From the NCBI GenBank assembly GCA_946479805.1, contig CAMLHP010000004.1, forward strand, positions 1 through 35,446: 35,446 nt of DNA, read 5' to 3'. Below, piece after piece: positions 1 through 7,688 of the stretch. Position 1 is the first letter of the stretch; each line of letters begins with the position of its first letter. Under the pieces are notes generated by a model. The model worked only from the letters and a program-made list of their open reading frames with translations. It was not told the origin of the DNA and did not search any database. Position numbers and translations under genes: made by a program. Source of the DNA: an uncultured Gemmatimonadota bacterium (GTDB taxonomy: Bacteria > Gemmatimonadota > Gemmatimonadetes > Gemmatimonadales > GWC2-71-9).

Positions 1-835
1 CTGACACCACACCCCGCCGCACCGAGAGCTTGCGGTTGGCCTCGTAGAACTGCCACGAGAGGGTGTCATAGCGGCCGACGACGAAATCCGACAGCCCGAA
101 GAGCTTGAGCTCCTTGGCTGAGATGTCGCTCGCTCCGATGTAGCGGAGGTAGTCGAGCTGCCGCCTTTCGGGGGTCCAGGAGTAGAGCAGCGAATAGCCC
201 AGCGAGGCGAAGTGGGTCTCGCCCAGGAACGATGGCAGCACCGCCACCGCCAGCAGCACCAGCAGCCATGGCACATACACCGCCACCGCGACCGTGATGG
301 TCACGAGCGTGATCATGCTCTGCATGGTGGAGAGCAGCAGCGAGAAGAGGCTCAGGCGGCCGATGGTCTGGCGGCGGGCACGCTCCAGCCGGTCGTAGAC
401 CTCCGAGTTCTCCAGCTGCTCGAGGTCCAGCGCGGCGGCGTGGCGCATCAACCGCACGCTGGTGTCGTTGGCGAACCGGTCGCCCAGAAGACTCTCGAGC
501 AGCCCTCCCGCCCGGCTCAGCACCGTGCCGGCCAGGGCGATTCCCAGCTCCGTGCCCAGCAGCGCCGCCAGCCGGCGCCAGTCGGGATCCCCATTGGTGC
601 GGGACACCGCCGCCACCACCTCGTCAATTATCAGTTTCCCGATCCAGAGCAGCCCCAGCGGCACCAGTGCCCCGGCCATCCTGACCAGGACGACGCCCAC
701 GGCGTAGCGCGGCTGGGTCTTCCAGACCAGCTTGAGCAGCCGGGGCAGGTGGCGCATGGCACGGAACCGCTCGCCCCATGTTTGGGGGCGGTCTTCCTCC
801 CGGAACGGCCTCCTTCCGCCGCCCCCGCCCCGCAT
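1..835 (-). CDS. ABC exporter, N-terminal transmembrane part (runs off window)
   Basis: Reading leftward from an ATG at 835, the frame stays open to base 1, giving about 278 residues with the C-terminus outside the window. It begins with a Gly/Arg-rich cytoplasmic stretch (MRGGGGGRRPF), then hydrophobic spans around VPLGLLWIGKLIIDEVV, GIALAGTVLSRAGGLL and ITLVTITVAVAVYVPWLL. Between them is LMRHAAALDLEQLENSEVYD, the coupling-helix region typical of ABC type 1 exporters, where substrate-binding helices contact the nucleotide-binding domain. The ATPase domain expected downstream lies beyond the window. A later ATG at 757 (MRHLPRLLK) is an alternative start. It is divergent from the RND operon, so the roughly 100-base gap holds both promoters. 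Substrate unknown; lipid or drug export is typical of the family. Identity as an ABC exporter is fairly sure. Confidence 0.85.
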   Translation of the reverse strand, partial: MRGGGGGRRPFREEDRPQTWGERFRAMRHLPRLLKLVWKTQPRYAVGVVLVRMAGALVPLGLLWIGKLIIDEVVAAVSRTNGDPDWRRLAALLGTELGIALAGTVLSRAGGLLESLLGDRFANDTSVRLMRHAAALDLEQLENSEVYDRLERARRQTIGRLSLFSLLLSTMQSMITLVTITVAVAVYVPWLLVLLAVAVLPSFLGETHFASLGYSLLYSWTPERRQLDYLRYIGASDISAKELKLFGLSDFVVGRYDTLSWQFYEANRKLSVRRGVVS

Positions 836-934
836 CGCGCCGGGCGAGGTCAAGCTCGCCCTCGCTGGCTCAACATCGGTACTCGCCCGGGCGTATGATT
901 GGGCTGGCCCCTGTCTCCCCTAACGCTGGTTCGC

Positions 935-2092
935 ATGCCGCTCTCCTCCTCGACCTGGTCTGCACGATACCCTGCTACGGTCTTCGGCGCCCTGATTTTC
1001 CTGTCCGCCTGCGGCTCCGAACCCGCGCCAATAGCTGGTGCCCGTGGCCCAGCCGACTCCATACCTGTCCCGGTGGAATTTGCCGTTGCACGGCTGGACA
1101 CCGCAGCCCGGTCGGTCAGTGCCACAGGCACAGTCGAGCCGCTCCGATCAGTGGCCATCAACAGCCAGCTTTCCGGATCGGTGCTGGCCGTGAACGTGGA
1201 AGAGGGCGACCGGGTGCGGGTAGGCAGCGTCCTCGCCCGGATCGACGTGCGAGAACTCTCGGCCCAGCTGGCCAGCGCCGAGGCATCGCTGGAAGTGGCG
1301 CGGCGGACGGCCGAGCGGTCGAAGCAGCTCAGGGACCAGGAGATAGTCACGGTCGCAGAATTCGAGCGGGACGAGGCAGCACATATAGCGGCCCGCGCCA
1401 GTTACGACCAGCTGCAGACCCGGGTGGCCCAGGCCACCGCCAGGTCTCCCATATCCGGCACGGTGCTGGAACGGCGGGTCGACCAGGGAGACATCGTACC
1501 CAACCAGACCCGGATGTTCACCATCGGCGACATCTCCCAGCTGGTGGTGCGGGTACCGATCTCCGAACTCGACGTCACTGCCCTGGGCGAGAACGACGTA
1601 GTGAGCGTGCGGCTCGATGCGCTGCCAGGCAGCACCGTCAACGGACGGGTGCGCCGGATCTTCCCCGCAGCCGACAGCACCACCCGGCTGGTGCCCGTGG
1701 AGATCGCGCTCACCGGTGCCGAAGCGCGCGACGTTCGGCCCGGCTTTCTGGCGCGTGTCGAACTCCGCCTCAAGCCGAGAGTGGGCGTGCTGGTGGTGCC
1801 CGCTACGGCGGTGCTGGACCAGTCGGGCGGCACCGCTGTGTTCACCGTCGAGAACGGACGCGCCGTGCGCCATTCGATCCGTCGGGGTGAATACTATGGC
1901 GACCGGGTCGAGGTGCTCTCGGGGCTTTCCGCGGGCGACACGGTCGTCACAACCGGTGCTGCCACGCTGCGTGATGGAGCGGCGCTGCGCTTCGTGAGCG
2001 CGCCCGAGCTGGCCACGCCTGATGCGCCCCGCCCGCAGGCAGTGCGCCGCGACACCGTGGGCGCCGAGGTGCCGGGAGGCAACCGTCAATGA
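935..2092 (+). CDS. RND efflux periplasmic adaptor (HlyD/AcrA family) lipoprotein
   Basis: This is the membrane-fusion subunit that would link the inner-membrane pump encoded next to an outer-membrane channel. I chose the ATG at 935 because it places a lipoprotein signal peptide (GALIFLSAC) at the N-terminus; a TTG at 899 would add 12 residues. After the lipobox Cys comes a low-complexity linker, then the first half-lipoyl segment (INSQLSGSVLAVNVEEGDRV), an alpha-hairpin rich in Ala/Arg/Glu, the second half-lipoyl segment (ARSPISGTVLERRVDQGDIV), a beta-barrel, and a C-terminal membrane-proximal domain (GVLVVPATAVLD, VTTGAATLRDGAALRF). Its TGA overlaps the pump ATG by ATGA, indicating translational coupling. 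No TolC-like gene is next to it. Substrate not predictable. Confidence 0.93.
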   Translation: MPLSSSTWSARYPATVFGALIFLSACGSEPAPIAGARGPADSIPVPVEFAVARLDTAARSVSATGTVEPLRSVAINSQLSGSVLAVNVEEGDRVRVGSVLARIDVRELSAQLASAEASLEVARRTAERSKQLRDQEIVTVAEFERDEAAHIAARASYDQLQTRVAQATARSPISGTVLERRVDQGDIVPNQTRMFTIGDISQLVVRVPISELDVTALGENDVVSVRLDALPGSTVNGRVRRIFPAADSTTRLVPVEIALTGAEARDVRPGFLARVELRLKPRVGVLVVPATAVLDQSGGTAVFTVENGRAVRHSIRRGEYYGDRVEVLSGLSAGDTVVTTGAATLRDGAALRFVSAPELATPDAPRPQAVRRDTVGAEVPGGNRQ

Positions 2093-5000
2093 GCGCACAG
2101 GTTCCTCACCAGCGGCGGGCGAAGCTGCCCAGCTGGGCCATCATGCGGCCCATCGGCACGGTGGTGCTCACGTCGGTCATAGTGGTGCTGGGTCTGGTCT
2201 TTCTCGGGCGGCTGCCGCTCGACCTCCTCCCCAAGATTGTCTATCCCCAGGTCCGGGTCGGGGTCAACAACCCGGGGGTCGAGCCGGGGGTGATGGAAGA
2301 GACAGTGGCCAAGCCGCTCGAGGCGGCGCTCGCCACCACCGAGAACCTGGTGCGAGTCGAGACCGAGGTGCAGGAAGGTCGGGTGGGCGTCAATCTCCAC
2401 TTCCGCTACGGCACCAATATCGATTTCGCACTGCAGGATGCCTCCACCAACCTCGACCGCGCACGCTCGCAGCTGCCGGAAGAGGCCGACCCGCCCACAG
2501 TCCGGAAGTCGGACCCGTCGCAGATCCCGGTGTACGAGGTCGCGTTCTCCTCGCCTACGCGTGACCTCGTGGGGCTCCGCACCTGGGTGGAAGACCGGCT
2601 CCGTCCCCAGCTGCTGACGGTGCCGGGCGTGGCGTCGGTGGACATTTCCGGTGGACTGGTGCGCGAGATAGGCGTGATCCTCGACCAGGAGCGGCTCCAG
2701 GCCTACGGCATCTCGGTGTCGCAGGTGATTGGCGCGCTCCGGGCCCAGAACCAGGACGTTGCCGCGGGACGGGTGGGCTCGCTCGAGCGCGAGCTGGTGG
2801 GCAAGACCGCCGGCAAGTTTCGCAGCGTGGAGGACATCCGCGCGGTGCTGCTGGATGTGGGCGGCGGGAGGCGGATTCCGCTCGGCGACATAGCCCTCAT
2901 CGAGGACTCGCACCAGGAGCAGCGGCTCTGGGCCCGGCTCAACGGCGTACCGGCCATCAAGGTGTCGCTCAGGAAGCAGCCCGACGCCAACACTGTGGGC
3001 GTGGCCGACGACGTGGACCAGAAACTCACGACCCTCGCCCAGAACCGGTTTGTCCCGGGCGACATCGAGTACCGGGTGATCCAGAACCAGGCCGGGTTCA
3101 TCAGGAACTCGGTCAACTCGGTGCGCGACGCCGCGCTGCTGGGCGCGATCTTCGCGATGATAGTGGTGCTGGTGTTCCTGCAGTCGCTCCGGAAGACGCT
3201 CATCATCGGACTGGCCATTCCGCTCGCGGTGCTGGCCACCTTCGTGCTCATGGGCCTCGCCAACCTCACGCTCAACATCATGTCGCTGGGCGGGCTGGCG
3301 CTGGGCGTGGGCATGCTGGTGGACAACTCGATAGTGATGCTGGAGAACATCTTCCGGAAACGCGACGAGGGCATCGACGATCCGGAAGAAGCCGCCCATG
3401 CCGGAGCGGGCGAAGTGGCCAGCGCGGTGGTGGCGTCCACGACCACCAACCTCGCGGCGGTGGTGCCGTTCCTGCTCATCAGCGGGCTGGCGGCGCTGAT
3501 CTTCAAGGAACTGATCCTCACCATCTCCTTCGCGATCTTCGCGTCGCTCTCCGTTGCGCTGACGCTGGTGCCGATGCTTTCGGCGCAGCTGGCCAAGGTC
3601 CGCTTCAGCAGCGGGCTGAGCCACCTCAAGCCGGCGCATGCGTTCGACAACGGCATGGAACGGGCCCGCAACTTCTACCGCCGAACAGCCCGTGCGAGCC
3701 TGGGCCACCGGTGGATAGTGCTGGGCGGCGCAGTGGCGGCCTTTGCCATCGCGCTGCTGGCCACCCGAAACCTCGGCAGCGAGTTCCTGCCCCAGGTGGA
3801 TGACGGCGGAGTGGGCGCATTCATCCGGCTGCCCGCTGGCAGCACGCCGCAGCAGACCAATGCGGTCTCGCTGGAGCTGGAGCGCATCGTGGGCGAGATG
3901 CCCTACGTCCAGAACCTTTTCACCACCGCCGGCGGATTCCTCTTCGGCGGCTCGACGGCGGACCGGTCGGGCCGGGGCTCGATGGACATCCGGCTGGTGC
4001 CGGTGTCGGAGCGGGACATGACCGCCGACGAGTGGGTGCGCCAGTTCCAGGCGAGGATCGACGCGCGGGGCTTCCCGGGGGCGCAGGTGTTTGTGCGGCC
4101 GCCGCGGATCCGCGGGCTCCGCACATCGATCTCAGGGTCGGATGTGGCCATCGACATCCAGGGCGACGAACTGCCCCAGCTCGAGGCCATCGGCGAGACG
4201 GTGATGGCTCGGCTCAAGGGCATCCCGGGCCTGGAGAACGTCGAGCCATCCACCGAGGAGGCGAGCCCCCAGCTCTCCATCCGGCTGGACCGCGAGCGGG
4301 CCGGCTACCTGGGCCTCAGCGTGGCGGAGGTGGGGCAGACCATCCGGACCGCGCTGGACGGCACCATCGCCACACGGTATGCGGAAGGGAACCGGGAGTA
4401 CGACGTGCGGGTGCGGCTGCCGAGGGAGCGGTTCCAGACCCCGGATGAGCTGCGGAACGTGGCGCTCTTTCCGGGGACAGCGACGCGCGAGCCGGTTTAT
4501 CTCAGGGACGTGGCCGACGTGGTGACGGCGCTTGGCCCGGGCGAGATCCGGCGGGAGAACCAGAACCGGATCCTGCGGCTGAGCGGTGACGTGATAACCG
4601 AAGTCGCGTCGGTGGGACAGGTGAATGATTCGGTGCGGGCCAGGTTGGCGGGGTTCGAGCTGCCGGATGGTTACAGCATCGTGCTGGGCGGTGAGGAGGA
4701 AGCAATCAGGGAGAACAATCGCCAGCTCACGATAGTGACCCTGCTGGCCATCTTCCTGGTGTTCGTGGTGCTGGCGCTGCAGTACGAGAGCGTGCTCAAC
4801 CCGCTGGTGATCCTGCTGGCCATTCCGTTCTCGCTGGTGGGCGTGGGAGTGGCGCTGTGGGTGACCAGTACGCCGCTCTCCGCGCCGGTCCTGCTGGGGG
4901 TGATTTTGCTGGCGGGGATCGTGGTGAACAACGCGATACTTCTGATCGAGTACGTGGAGGAGTACCGGCGGGAGCACGGCATGGCGATGGAGCAGGCGGT

Positions 5001-5304
5001 GGTGGACGCGGGTGCTGTGCGGCTCCGGCCCATTCTGATGACCACGCTCACGACTACACTCGGCATGCTGCCGCTGGCGCTGGGGATCGGCGAGGGATCG
5101 GAGTTGATGCAACCGCTGGCGATCACGGTCATAGGCGGGATGTCGGTCTCGACCTTGCTCACCTTGTTCGTGGTGCCGAGTGCGTATGTGACGGTGCAGC
5201 GGGCGGGGGAGAAGCTGCGGACCTGGCTCATCGGAGAGAGGAGGACTGGCGAAGGGGCGGTCAGGGCGGTCGCCTCGGCGCCGTTCAGGGGGCCGGAGGG
5301 GTAA
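2089..5304 (+). CDS. RND efflux pump permease (SwrC-like charge pattern)
   Basis: Proton-driven inner-membrane transporter of 1071 residues, normal length for the AcrB/CusA superfamily. TM1 is near residues 22-42, followed by the porter domain (FLGRLPLDLLPKIVYPQV) and TM2-6 around residues 350-490. The second half repeats this layout, with TM8-12 near residues 870-1040. TM4 reads GMLVDNSIVMLEN, with a single Asp (about residue 412) where AcrB has Asp-Asp. TM10 reads LLAGIVVNNAILLIEY, with Asn where AcrB has its essential Lys. This pattern, seen in SwrC/YerP-like pumps, implies a proton relay different from AcrB. The start overlaps the adaptor stop by ATGA. The last 20 or so codons carry two units of a GGCGGTCAG repeat that continues past the stop. 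Drug versus metal versus lipid substrate is undecided. Confidence 0.93.
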   Translation: MSAQVPHQRRAKLPSWAIMRPIGTVVLTSVIVVLGLVFLGRLPLDLLPKIVYPQVRVGVNNPGVEPGVMEETVAKPLEAALATTENLVRVETEVQEGRVGVNLHFRYGTNIDFALQDASTNLDRARSQLPEEADPPTVRKSDPSQIPVYEVAFSSPTRDLVGLRTWVEDRLRPQLLTVPGVASVDISGGLVREIGVILDQERLQAYGISVSQVIGALRAQNQDVAAGRVGSLERELVGKTAGKFRSVEDIRAVLLDVGGGRRIPLGDIALIEDSHQEQRLWARLNGVPAIKVSLRKQPDANTVGVADDVDQKLTTLAQNRFVPGDIEYRVIQNQAGFIRNSVNSVRDAALLGAIFAMIVVLVFLQSLRKTLIIGLAIPLAVLATFVLMGLANLTLNIMSLGGLALGVGMLVDNSIVMLENIFRKRDEGIDDPEEAAHAGAGEVASAVVASTTTNLAAVVPFLLISGLAALIFKELILTISFAIFASLSVALTLVPMLSAQLAKVRFSSGLSHLKPAHAFDNGMERARNFYRRTARASLGHRWIVLGGAVAAFAIALLATRNLGSEFLPQVDDGGVGAFIRLPAGSTPQQTNAVSLELERIVGEMPYVQNLFTTAGGFLFGGSTADRSGRGSMDIRLVPVSERDMTADEWVRQFQARIDARGFPGAQVFVRPPRIRGLRTSISGSDVAIDIQGDELPQLEAIGETVMARLKGIPGLENVEPSTEEASPQLSIRLDRERAGYLGLSVAEVGQTIRTALDGTIATRYAEGNREYDVRVRLPRERFQTPDELRNVALFPGTATREPVYLRDVADVVTALGPGEIRRENQNRILRLSGDVITEVASVGQVNDSVRARLAGFELPDGYSIVLGGEEEAIRENNRQLTIVTLLAIFLVFVVLALQYESVLNPLVILLAIPFSLVGVGVALWVTSTPLSAPVLLGVILLAGIVVNNAILLIEYVEEYRREHGMAMEQAVVDAGAVRLRPILMTTLTTTLGMLPLALGIGEGSELMQPLAITVIGGMSVSTLLTLFVVPSAYVTVQRAGEKLRTWLIGERRTGEGAVRAVASAPFRGPEG

Positions 5305-5333
5305 TAGGCGGTCAGGGAGGTCAGGGCGGTCAG
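5256..5333 (+). repeat. 9-base tandem repeat GGCGGTCAG at end of RND gene
   Basis: Two units lie inside the pump gene's last codons (5256-5264 GGCGGTCAG, 5265-5273 GGCGGTCGC). Three more follow the stop: 5307-5315 GGCGGTCAG, 5316-5324 GGAGGTCAG, 5325-5333 GGCGGTCAG. A near-identical unit (AAGGCGGTC) is repeated four times inside the GDSL gene at 27033-27068, more than 21 kb away. The TAA stop of the pump lies just before the second block. Confidence 0.85.
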
Positions 5334-5353
5334 TAACGTCACGCTGAGCCTTG

Positions 5354-5373
5354 CCCTGAGCGAAGTGAAGGGG
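5354..5373 (+). repeat. Dispersed CCCTGAGCG..GAAGGGG element, copy 1
   Basis: The core reads CCCTGAGCGAAGTGAAGGGG. Two better-conserved copies are at 6871-6890 and 8047-8066 in the opposite orientation. All three lie between genes within 2.7 kb. The ends (CCCT/AGGG) are complementary. From memory, elements of the type TGAGCGCAGCGAAGG are widespread intergenic repeats in environmental bacteria. Confidence 0.8.
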
Positions 5374-5409
5374 CAGTGAAGCGGCCGAAGCCTGGCGTCA
5401 CGCTCCCCA

Positions 5410-5447
5410 CGGCTGAAGCCGCGGCTCGGCTCTGCCGCTGAAGCGGC
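5410..5447 (+). terminator. Tandem TGAA-loop hairpins downstream of RND operon
   Basis: Two perfect short hairpins with the same tetraloop: CGGC-TGAA-GCCG at 5410-5421 and GCCGC-TGAA-GCGGC at 5434-5447. There is no T-tract, so intrinsic termination is uncertain; they may instead be repeat elements that stabilise the pump mRNA. The 5305-5609 interval otherwise holds only the 9-base repeat and the dispersed element at 5354. Confidence 0.5.
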
Positions 5448-5609
5448 GTTGGTTTGGGGCGCAAATTGGCCCCGCCGTGCATTCTTTCGATGACAATCCT
5501 GCAGGCCCCGCTCGCTACAGTTCGTCATGCGCGCCAAGGCATCAGCGTTTATCCGTTCTCATCTGCTTCATCTGTGGACTTGCCAATCCCCAGCGCCGAG
5601 CCGAGCCTT

Positions 5610-6173
5610 ATGGGTATGCCGAATGCTTCGGGACAGTGGACGCGAGACATGGTTCTCGCGCTGCCGGACGACGGTCGCCGGTACGAGCTCATTGGCGGCG
5701 AGCTGGTTGTGACGCCTGCGCCGAGCGGGCTGCACCAGACCGCGCTGATGGCGCTGTATGACTGGATTCGGCCCCTGGTTGGAGCGGCAGGGCTGGGCAG
5801 AGTGCTCGTGTCACCGGCCGACATCGCGCTGGGTGAGGACGAGATTCTACAGCCTGACCTGTTCGTCTTTCGCACGGCTACAGCCAAGCCATTGCGCGAC
5901 TGGACCGACATCAGCGAGCTGCTGCTGGTGGTTGAAGTTCTGTCGCCATCCACCGCGCGTTATGATCGCGAACTCAAGCGGCGGCGCTACCAGCGCGCCG
6001 GCGTGCCAGAGTACTGGATTCTGGATCTGGACGGGCGGGTGGTGGAACGCTGGCGTCCCGATGATGCGCGACCCGAGATCCTTGCCGATGTATTGCGCTG
6101 GGAGCCCGCCGCGGGCATGGGGTGGGAGCTGGAGCTCGGGAGGTTCTTCAGGGAGATCTGGGGAGACGGATAG
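5610..6173 (+). CDS. Uma2-family (DUF820) PD-(D/E)XK nuclease-like protein
   Basis: 187 residues, the usual size for the Uma2 family of predicted endonucleases. I start at the ATG at 5610 (MGMPNASGQW), because the upstream open frame is unlike protein. The family features are all visible: GRRYELIGGELVV near the N-terminus, the acidic residue in LQPDLFVFR, VVEVLSPSTARYDRELKRRR forming the E-x-K-like part of the fold, then YQRAGVPEYWILDLDGRVVE. These proteins occur in many paralogs in some bacteria, and their substrate and role are unproven. The gene is monocistronic and set among repeats. Its TAG stop lies inside a GACGGATA tandem repeat, so the last residues (WGDG) are partly repeat-encoded. 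Confidence 0.85.
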   Translation: MGMPNASGQWTRDMVLALPDDGRRYELIGGELVVTPAPSGLHQTALMALYDWIRPLVGAAGLGRVLVSPADIALGEDEILQPDLFVFRTATAKPLRDWTDISELLLVVEVLSPSTARYDRELKRRRYQRAGVPEYWILDLDGRVVERWRPDDARPEILADVLRWEPAAGMGWELELGRFFREIWGDG

Positions 6174-6195
6174 ACGGATAGACAGACAGACGGAT
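6165..6195 (+). repeat. 8-base tandem repeat GACGGATA at the Uma2 stop
   Basis: Two exact GACGGATA units (6165-6172, 6173-6180) are followed by GACA GACA GACGGAT. The Uma2 TAG stop (6171-6173) is made by the repeat junction. A related sequence in reverse orientation (CCCGTCTATCTGTCTG, from about 6899) lies on the far side of the membrane-protein fragment, so the two bracket it as a degenerate inverted pair. Confidence 0.85.
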
Positions 6196-6866
6196 GTGGC
6201 TGAGTTGGGAGTCCATCGGTGGCCCGGCGCAAGTTCGACGCATACTTGGTTCGGAGCGTCCATCCTGACCACATGACCGATCGGCAACGGCGCCATGGAC
6301 TTGGGCTTGGCCCAGATGCTGGAAATCAATTCTGGTACGCCGAGAGGCCAGAGTACGACAAAGCTGCCCCAGAACAGGATCAGCGTAATGGCCTGCGCAC
6401 TCTGAAGCGTGTAGTAGGAGAATACCCCAAAAAGAAACAGCACCGAGTATAACAAGCGCGCGCGCCCCAGAATCACAACCGGCCTATAAACCACTCGAGC
6501 AATCGCCCGCTGAGCGGTTCCCATTGCCTCACCAGTGCTTACACCAACACACAGGGCAGCCAAGAGAAACACGGTGGCGCAATAGGCGAACACAACAAAC
6601 CAAGCAGCACGCGGAGACGCGTTATAGACGCCAAGCAGAGTAACTACGCCCATCAGTGCGTTGATGAGCGACTCCGAGGGCTTCGTGAAACGGCGCTCGG
6701 CCACTGTAGAACCAAGCACAACCAAGAGTAACGCATTCTGGAAAATGAGCGACTGCTCCGCATCTGACGGGAGATAGGAGCCAGTCAACTGACGTGCGAT
6801 AAGAGCAATAGCTGTCACCGCAAGAACGACTAGCAACAGACGAGCCCACGGCCCGGAATAATTGCG
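6196..6866 (-). pseudogene. Fragment of a polytopic membrane protein, both ends lost in repeats
   Basis: Leftward from a TTG at 6836 (or from the in-frame codons up to 6866) the frame encodes about five hydrophobic spans: LLVVLAVTAIALIARQL, NALLLVVLGSTVA, LMGVVTLLGVYNA, WFVVFAYCATVFLLAALCVG, and YSVLFLFGVFSYYT running into ITLILFWGSFVVLWPLG. The start of a soluble segment follows (IGHVVRMDAPNQVCVELAPG). The coding signal then ends: the frame runs on into the GACGGATA repeat and antisense Uma2 sequence. Upstream, an in-frame TGA lies inside the dispersed repeat at 6871-6890. The stretch is visibly more A/T-rich than its surroundings. The layout (membrane spans then a small beta-like domain) faintly recalls membrane-anchored HerA/DUF87-type ATPases, but no ATPase motif remains. 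I judge it a horizontally acquired remnant. Confidence 0.6.
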
Positions 6867-6870
6867 CGCG

Positions 6871-6890
6871 CCCCTTCGCTGCGCTCAGGG
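6871..6890 (-). repeat. Dispersed CCCTGAGCGCAGCGAAGGGG element, copy 2
   Basis: On the + strand this reads CCCCTTCGCTGCGCTCAGGG, followed by TGGCACC. It is identical over 20 bases to copy 3 at 8047-8066. It marks the upstream edge of the membrane-protein fragment and supplies an in-frame TGA there. Confidence 0.85.
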
Positions 6891-6903
6891 TGGCACCGCC
6901 CGT

Positions 6904-7350
6904 CTATCTGTCTGCCCTGACCGTCGGATCGATTGGCGTGAGAAACGGGAACCGGTGAAAATCGGTGTCTCGCGTATAGATCTCGCGAATGCCATGCTCG
7001 CGCATCAGCACGGCGGTCTGCGCGTCGTGCACCAGATTCCCCCGAAGCGCCGGGACGTCCCGGATGACCGAGGCCACAACTTCGGCATGGCGTGCTGTGG
7101 GAAGGAGAAGACTGAGGCTCGGCGCGGCAAGCAATGCTTCGATGAAGCCGAAGGCAGCGTCCGCCGTCCACGGTGAGCGAAATACCCGCGCATGCGTGGT
7201 GACGCGAAGGAACTCGTAGACCACGTTCCAGCTGAGATGCCACGGGGTTGTGCGGGCGCGCCACTCCTCCAGCTGCTCCCGGCAGGCCGCATGGAACTCC
7301 GAATCCTGGTCCGCCGCGTACACCAGGATGTTCGTGTCAACCACGAACAT
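6904..7350 (-). CDS. vapC: PIN-domain toxin, VapC family
   Basis: 148-residue PIN-fold ribonuclease, the toxin of a type II toxin-antitoxin pair. VapC proteins cleave RNA, often tRNA or rRNA, using clustered acidic residues that bind Mg2+/Mn2+. Candidates here are Asp5 (MFVVDTNILVYAAD), Glu46 (VVYEFLRV), Asp109 (LVHDAQTAVLM) and Asp128/Asp130 (IYTRDTDFHRF), in the canonical order and spacing. The ATG overlaps the antitoxin stop by ATGA, so the toxin is made only after antitoxin translation. It is expressed from the promoter at 7585-7613. The exact RNA target cannot be read from sequence. Confidence 0.93.
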   Translation of the reverse strand: MFVVDTNILVYAADQDSEFHAACREQLEEWRARTTPWHLSWNVVYEFLRVTTHARVFRSPWTADAAFGFIEALLAAPSLSLLLPTARHAEVVASVIRDVPALRGNLVHDAQTAVLMREHGIREIYTRDTDFHRFPFLTPIDPTVRADR

Positions 7351-7577
7351 CAGCGGCCTTCCATGGCCCGGTAAAGCGCCTCGCGGTCGGCGATGTCCAC
7401 CTGATGGCCTCCGCTCGACATCGCCGGAAGCGGCGGCATCTCCACTGGCGCCTGCTTCCGGCCCAGCAGCATCCGAAGAGCGGCCTCGACCAGCTCGGAC
7501 ATGGTGCGCCCCTGGCGCGCGGCTTCCCGCCGCAGCTGCGCCATCAGGACATCGGGGATATTGAGCGTGGTTTTCAT
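7350..7577 (-). CDS. vapB: Ribbon-helix-helix antitoxin, VapB-like
   Basis: About 75 residues from the ATG at 7577 (MKTTLNIPDVLMAQLRREA). The N-terminus is a classic ribbon-helix-helix: a short beta strand KTTLNIP, helix LMAQLRREAARQG, turn RTM, helix SELVEAALRMLL. This would dimerise and bind the operator in front of the gene. The Pro-rich tail (QAPVEMPPLPAMSSGGHQVDI) is the likely toxin-wrapping region. An in-frame ATG at 7589 would add MVSH. I prefer 7577, but the promoter geometry means translation from a nearly leaderless transcript is possible. The gene precedes and overlaps vapC (ATGA). Confidence 0.9.
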   Translation of the reverse strand: MKTTLNIPDVLMAQLRREAARQGRTMSELVEAALRMLLGRKQAPVEMPPLPAMSSGGHQVDIADREALYRAMEGR

Positions 7578-7584
7578 ATGGCTA

Positions 7585-7613
7585 ACCATACGACCTGTAT
7601 GGCTGTATGTCAA
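7585..7613 (-). promoter_or_regulatory. vapBC promoter with overlapping palindromic operator
   Basis: On the minus strand a perfect -35 TTGACA (7613-7608) is separated by 17 bases from a -10 TATGGT (7590-7585). A perfect inverted repeat CCATAC-gacct-GTATGG (7586-7602) covers the -10 and most of the spacer, and another GTATG half-site is at 7605-7609. Placement fits autorepression by the antitoxin. The -10 lies only 7 bases before the ATG at 7577, so the transcript should start at or very near that codon. Confidence 0.8.
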
Positions 7614-7688
7614 TACGTGACGGACATACGGATGGGCGACATGGGTGACGTACGTACCACCTCACCGCCTTACCGCCTATTCTCCCCC

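Noticed and set aside
2086..3708. 540-residue open frame antisense to the RND pump
   Set aside because: His/Arg/Glu-rich translation without domains, fully opposite a clear pump gene; a GC-driven shadow.
5454..5609. Upstream extension of the Uma2 frame
   Set aside because: Low-complexity translation; the family N-terminus aligns with the ATG at 5610.
5847..6195. C-terminal half of the 329-residue frame containing the membrane fragment
   Set aside because: It is only the antisense of the Uma2 gene and the repeat.
7248..7688. Upstream extension of the BFD-like frame
   Set aside because: Antisense to vapBC and crosses its promoter; protein character begins at 7689.
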